Assembly: GCA_937907595.1 (NCBI GenBank)
Contig: CALCXL010000690.1
Coordinates: 1 to 5,476, forward strand
Origin: an uncultured Pseudomonadota bacterium
GTDB taxonomy: Bacteria; Myxococcota_A; UBA796; UBA9615
Reading direction: 5' to 3'
Length of the DNA stretch: 5,476 nucleotides
The notes under the pieces are model-generated. The model was not told the DNA's origin and did not search any database. It worked only from the letters and a program-made list of their open reading frames with translations. Positions within the stretch are counted from its first letter, which is position 1. Each line of letters starts with the position of its first letter. A program made the position numbers and the translations under genes. This document shows, piece after piece, positions 5,127 to 5,476 of this stretch.

Positions 5127-5476
5127 GCGACTCGATCCCGGCCCTGGACCGGATGTTCGTGGGCATCGCGGGGATGATCGGCGCGGGCAAGTCGACCCTG
5201 GCGAAGGCCCTGGGCGAGCACCTGGGCTTCGACGTCTACTACGAGCCCGTCACCGACAACGAGTACCTGGAGGACTTCTACCGGGACACGGCGAAGTACA
5301 GCTTCGCGATGCAGGTCTACCTGCTGAACCGGCGCTTCCAGCAGCACCAGGAGATCATCTGGAAGGGCCGATCGGCCATCCAGGACCGCACGATCTACGA
5401 GGACTCCATCTTCGCGAAGATGCTGGTGGAGATCGGCCTGATGGACGAGCGGGACTACCGCACCTACACGTCGCTC
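5123..5476 (+). CDS. Deoxynucleoside kinase, N-terminal part (truncated by window edge)
   Basis: The first 118 residues of a protein expected to be about 200-220 long; it runs off the right edge. It should transfer the ATP gamma-phosphate to the 5'-hydroxyl of a deoxynucleoside in the salvage pathway (PF01712 family, which includes bacterial deoxyadenosine and deoxyguanosine kinases). The P-loop is G17-M-I-G-A-G-K23-S-T, after a short beta strand. E41 in YEPV is at the catalytic base position of the family. Q64 in FAMQVYLLNRRF is at the position that contacts the base. D88-R89-T90 followed by IYEDSIFAKML is the DR(S/T) motif typical of the bacterial purine-preferring members. Which deoxynucleoside is used cannot be decided without the C-terminal half. 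The ATG lies inside the ATGA overlap with the peptidase stop, and GGAG at 5111-5114 is eight bases upstream, inside the peptidase gene. Confidence 0.92.
   Translation, partial: MSDSIPALDRMFVGIAGMIGAGKSTLAKALGEHLGFDVYYEPVTDNEYLEDFYRDTAKYSFAMQVYLLNRRFQQHQEIIWKGRSAIQDRTIYEDSIFAKMLVEIGLMDERDYRTYTSL

Overview
The window is a GC-rich, gene-dense piece of a bacterial chromosome. It holds six protein genes on both strands, and no RNA gene, mobile element, CRISPR array or phage gene was seen. GC-rich codon use, an Asp-block lipoprotein linker, a Tat-exported phosphoesterase and several secreted or membrane products would fit a Myxococcota or other deltaproteobacterium-like lineage. That placement is inference from style only, because no marker gene is present.

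Layout, left to right. (1) 1-248, minus strand: the N-terminal part of a lipoprotein whose region after the lipobox Cys is Gly-rich and then almost entirely Asp blocks coded by GAC repeats; it runs off the left edge. (2) 338-1753, minus: a complete phospholipase C/acid phosphatase (AcpA-like) phosphoesterase with a twin-arginine signal. (3) 1754-1928: a divergent intergenic region. (4) 1929-2795, plus: a multi-pass membrane protein of the DUF1295/steroid 5-alpha-reductase-like family. (5) 2796-2817: a 22-base convergent junction with a small hairpin. (6) 2818-3570, minus: a secreted protein of unknown function. (7) 3571-3716: a second divergent intergenic region. (8) 3717-5126, plus: a complete M20-family zinc metallopeptidase with a GTG start and strong Shine-Dalgarno. 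(9) 5123-5476, plus: the N-terminal half of a deoxynucleoside kinase, overlapping the peptidase stop by ATGA; it runs off the right edge.

The only clear operon is peptidase plus deoxynucleoside kinase, both probably cytoplasmic and both plausible in salvage (dipeptide hydrolysis and deoxynucleoside phosphorylation). The left half holds envelope or exported proteins: a lipoprotein, a Tat phosphoesterase, a membrane protein and a Sec-secreted unknown. They are in separate transcription units and nothing shows that they work together.

No new multi-gene system is visible. The observations most worth a second look are the GAC-repeat Asp linker, the unrecognised secreted protein, and the way starts are arranged. 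Two genes lack a Shine-Dalgarno and have a -10-like hexamer only 7-8 bases before the ATG, which is compatible with leaderless mRNAs. The three genes with a Shine-Dalgarno have their candidate -10 about 21-28 bases upstream.
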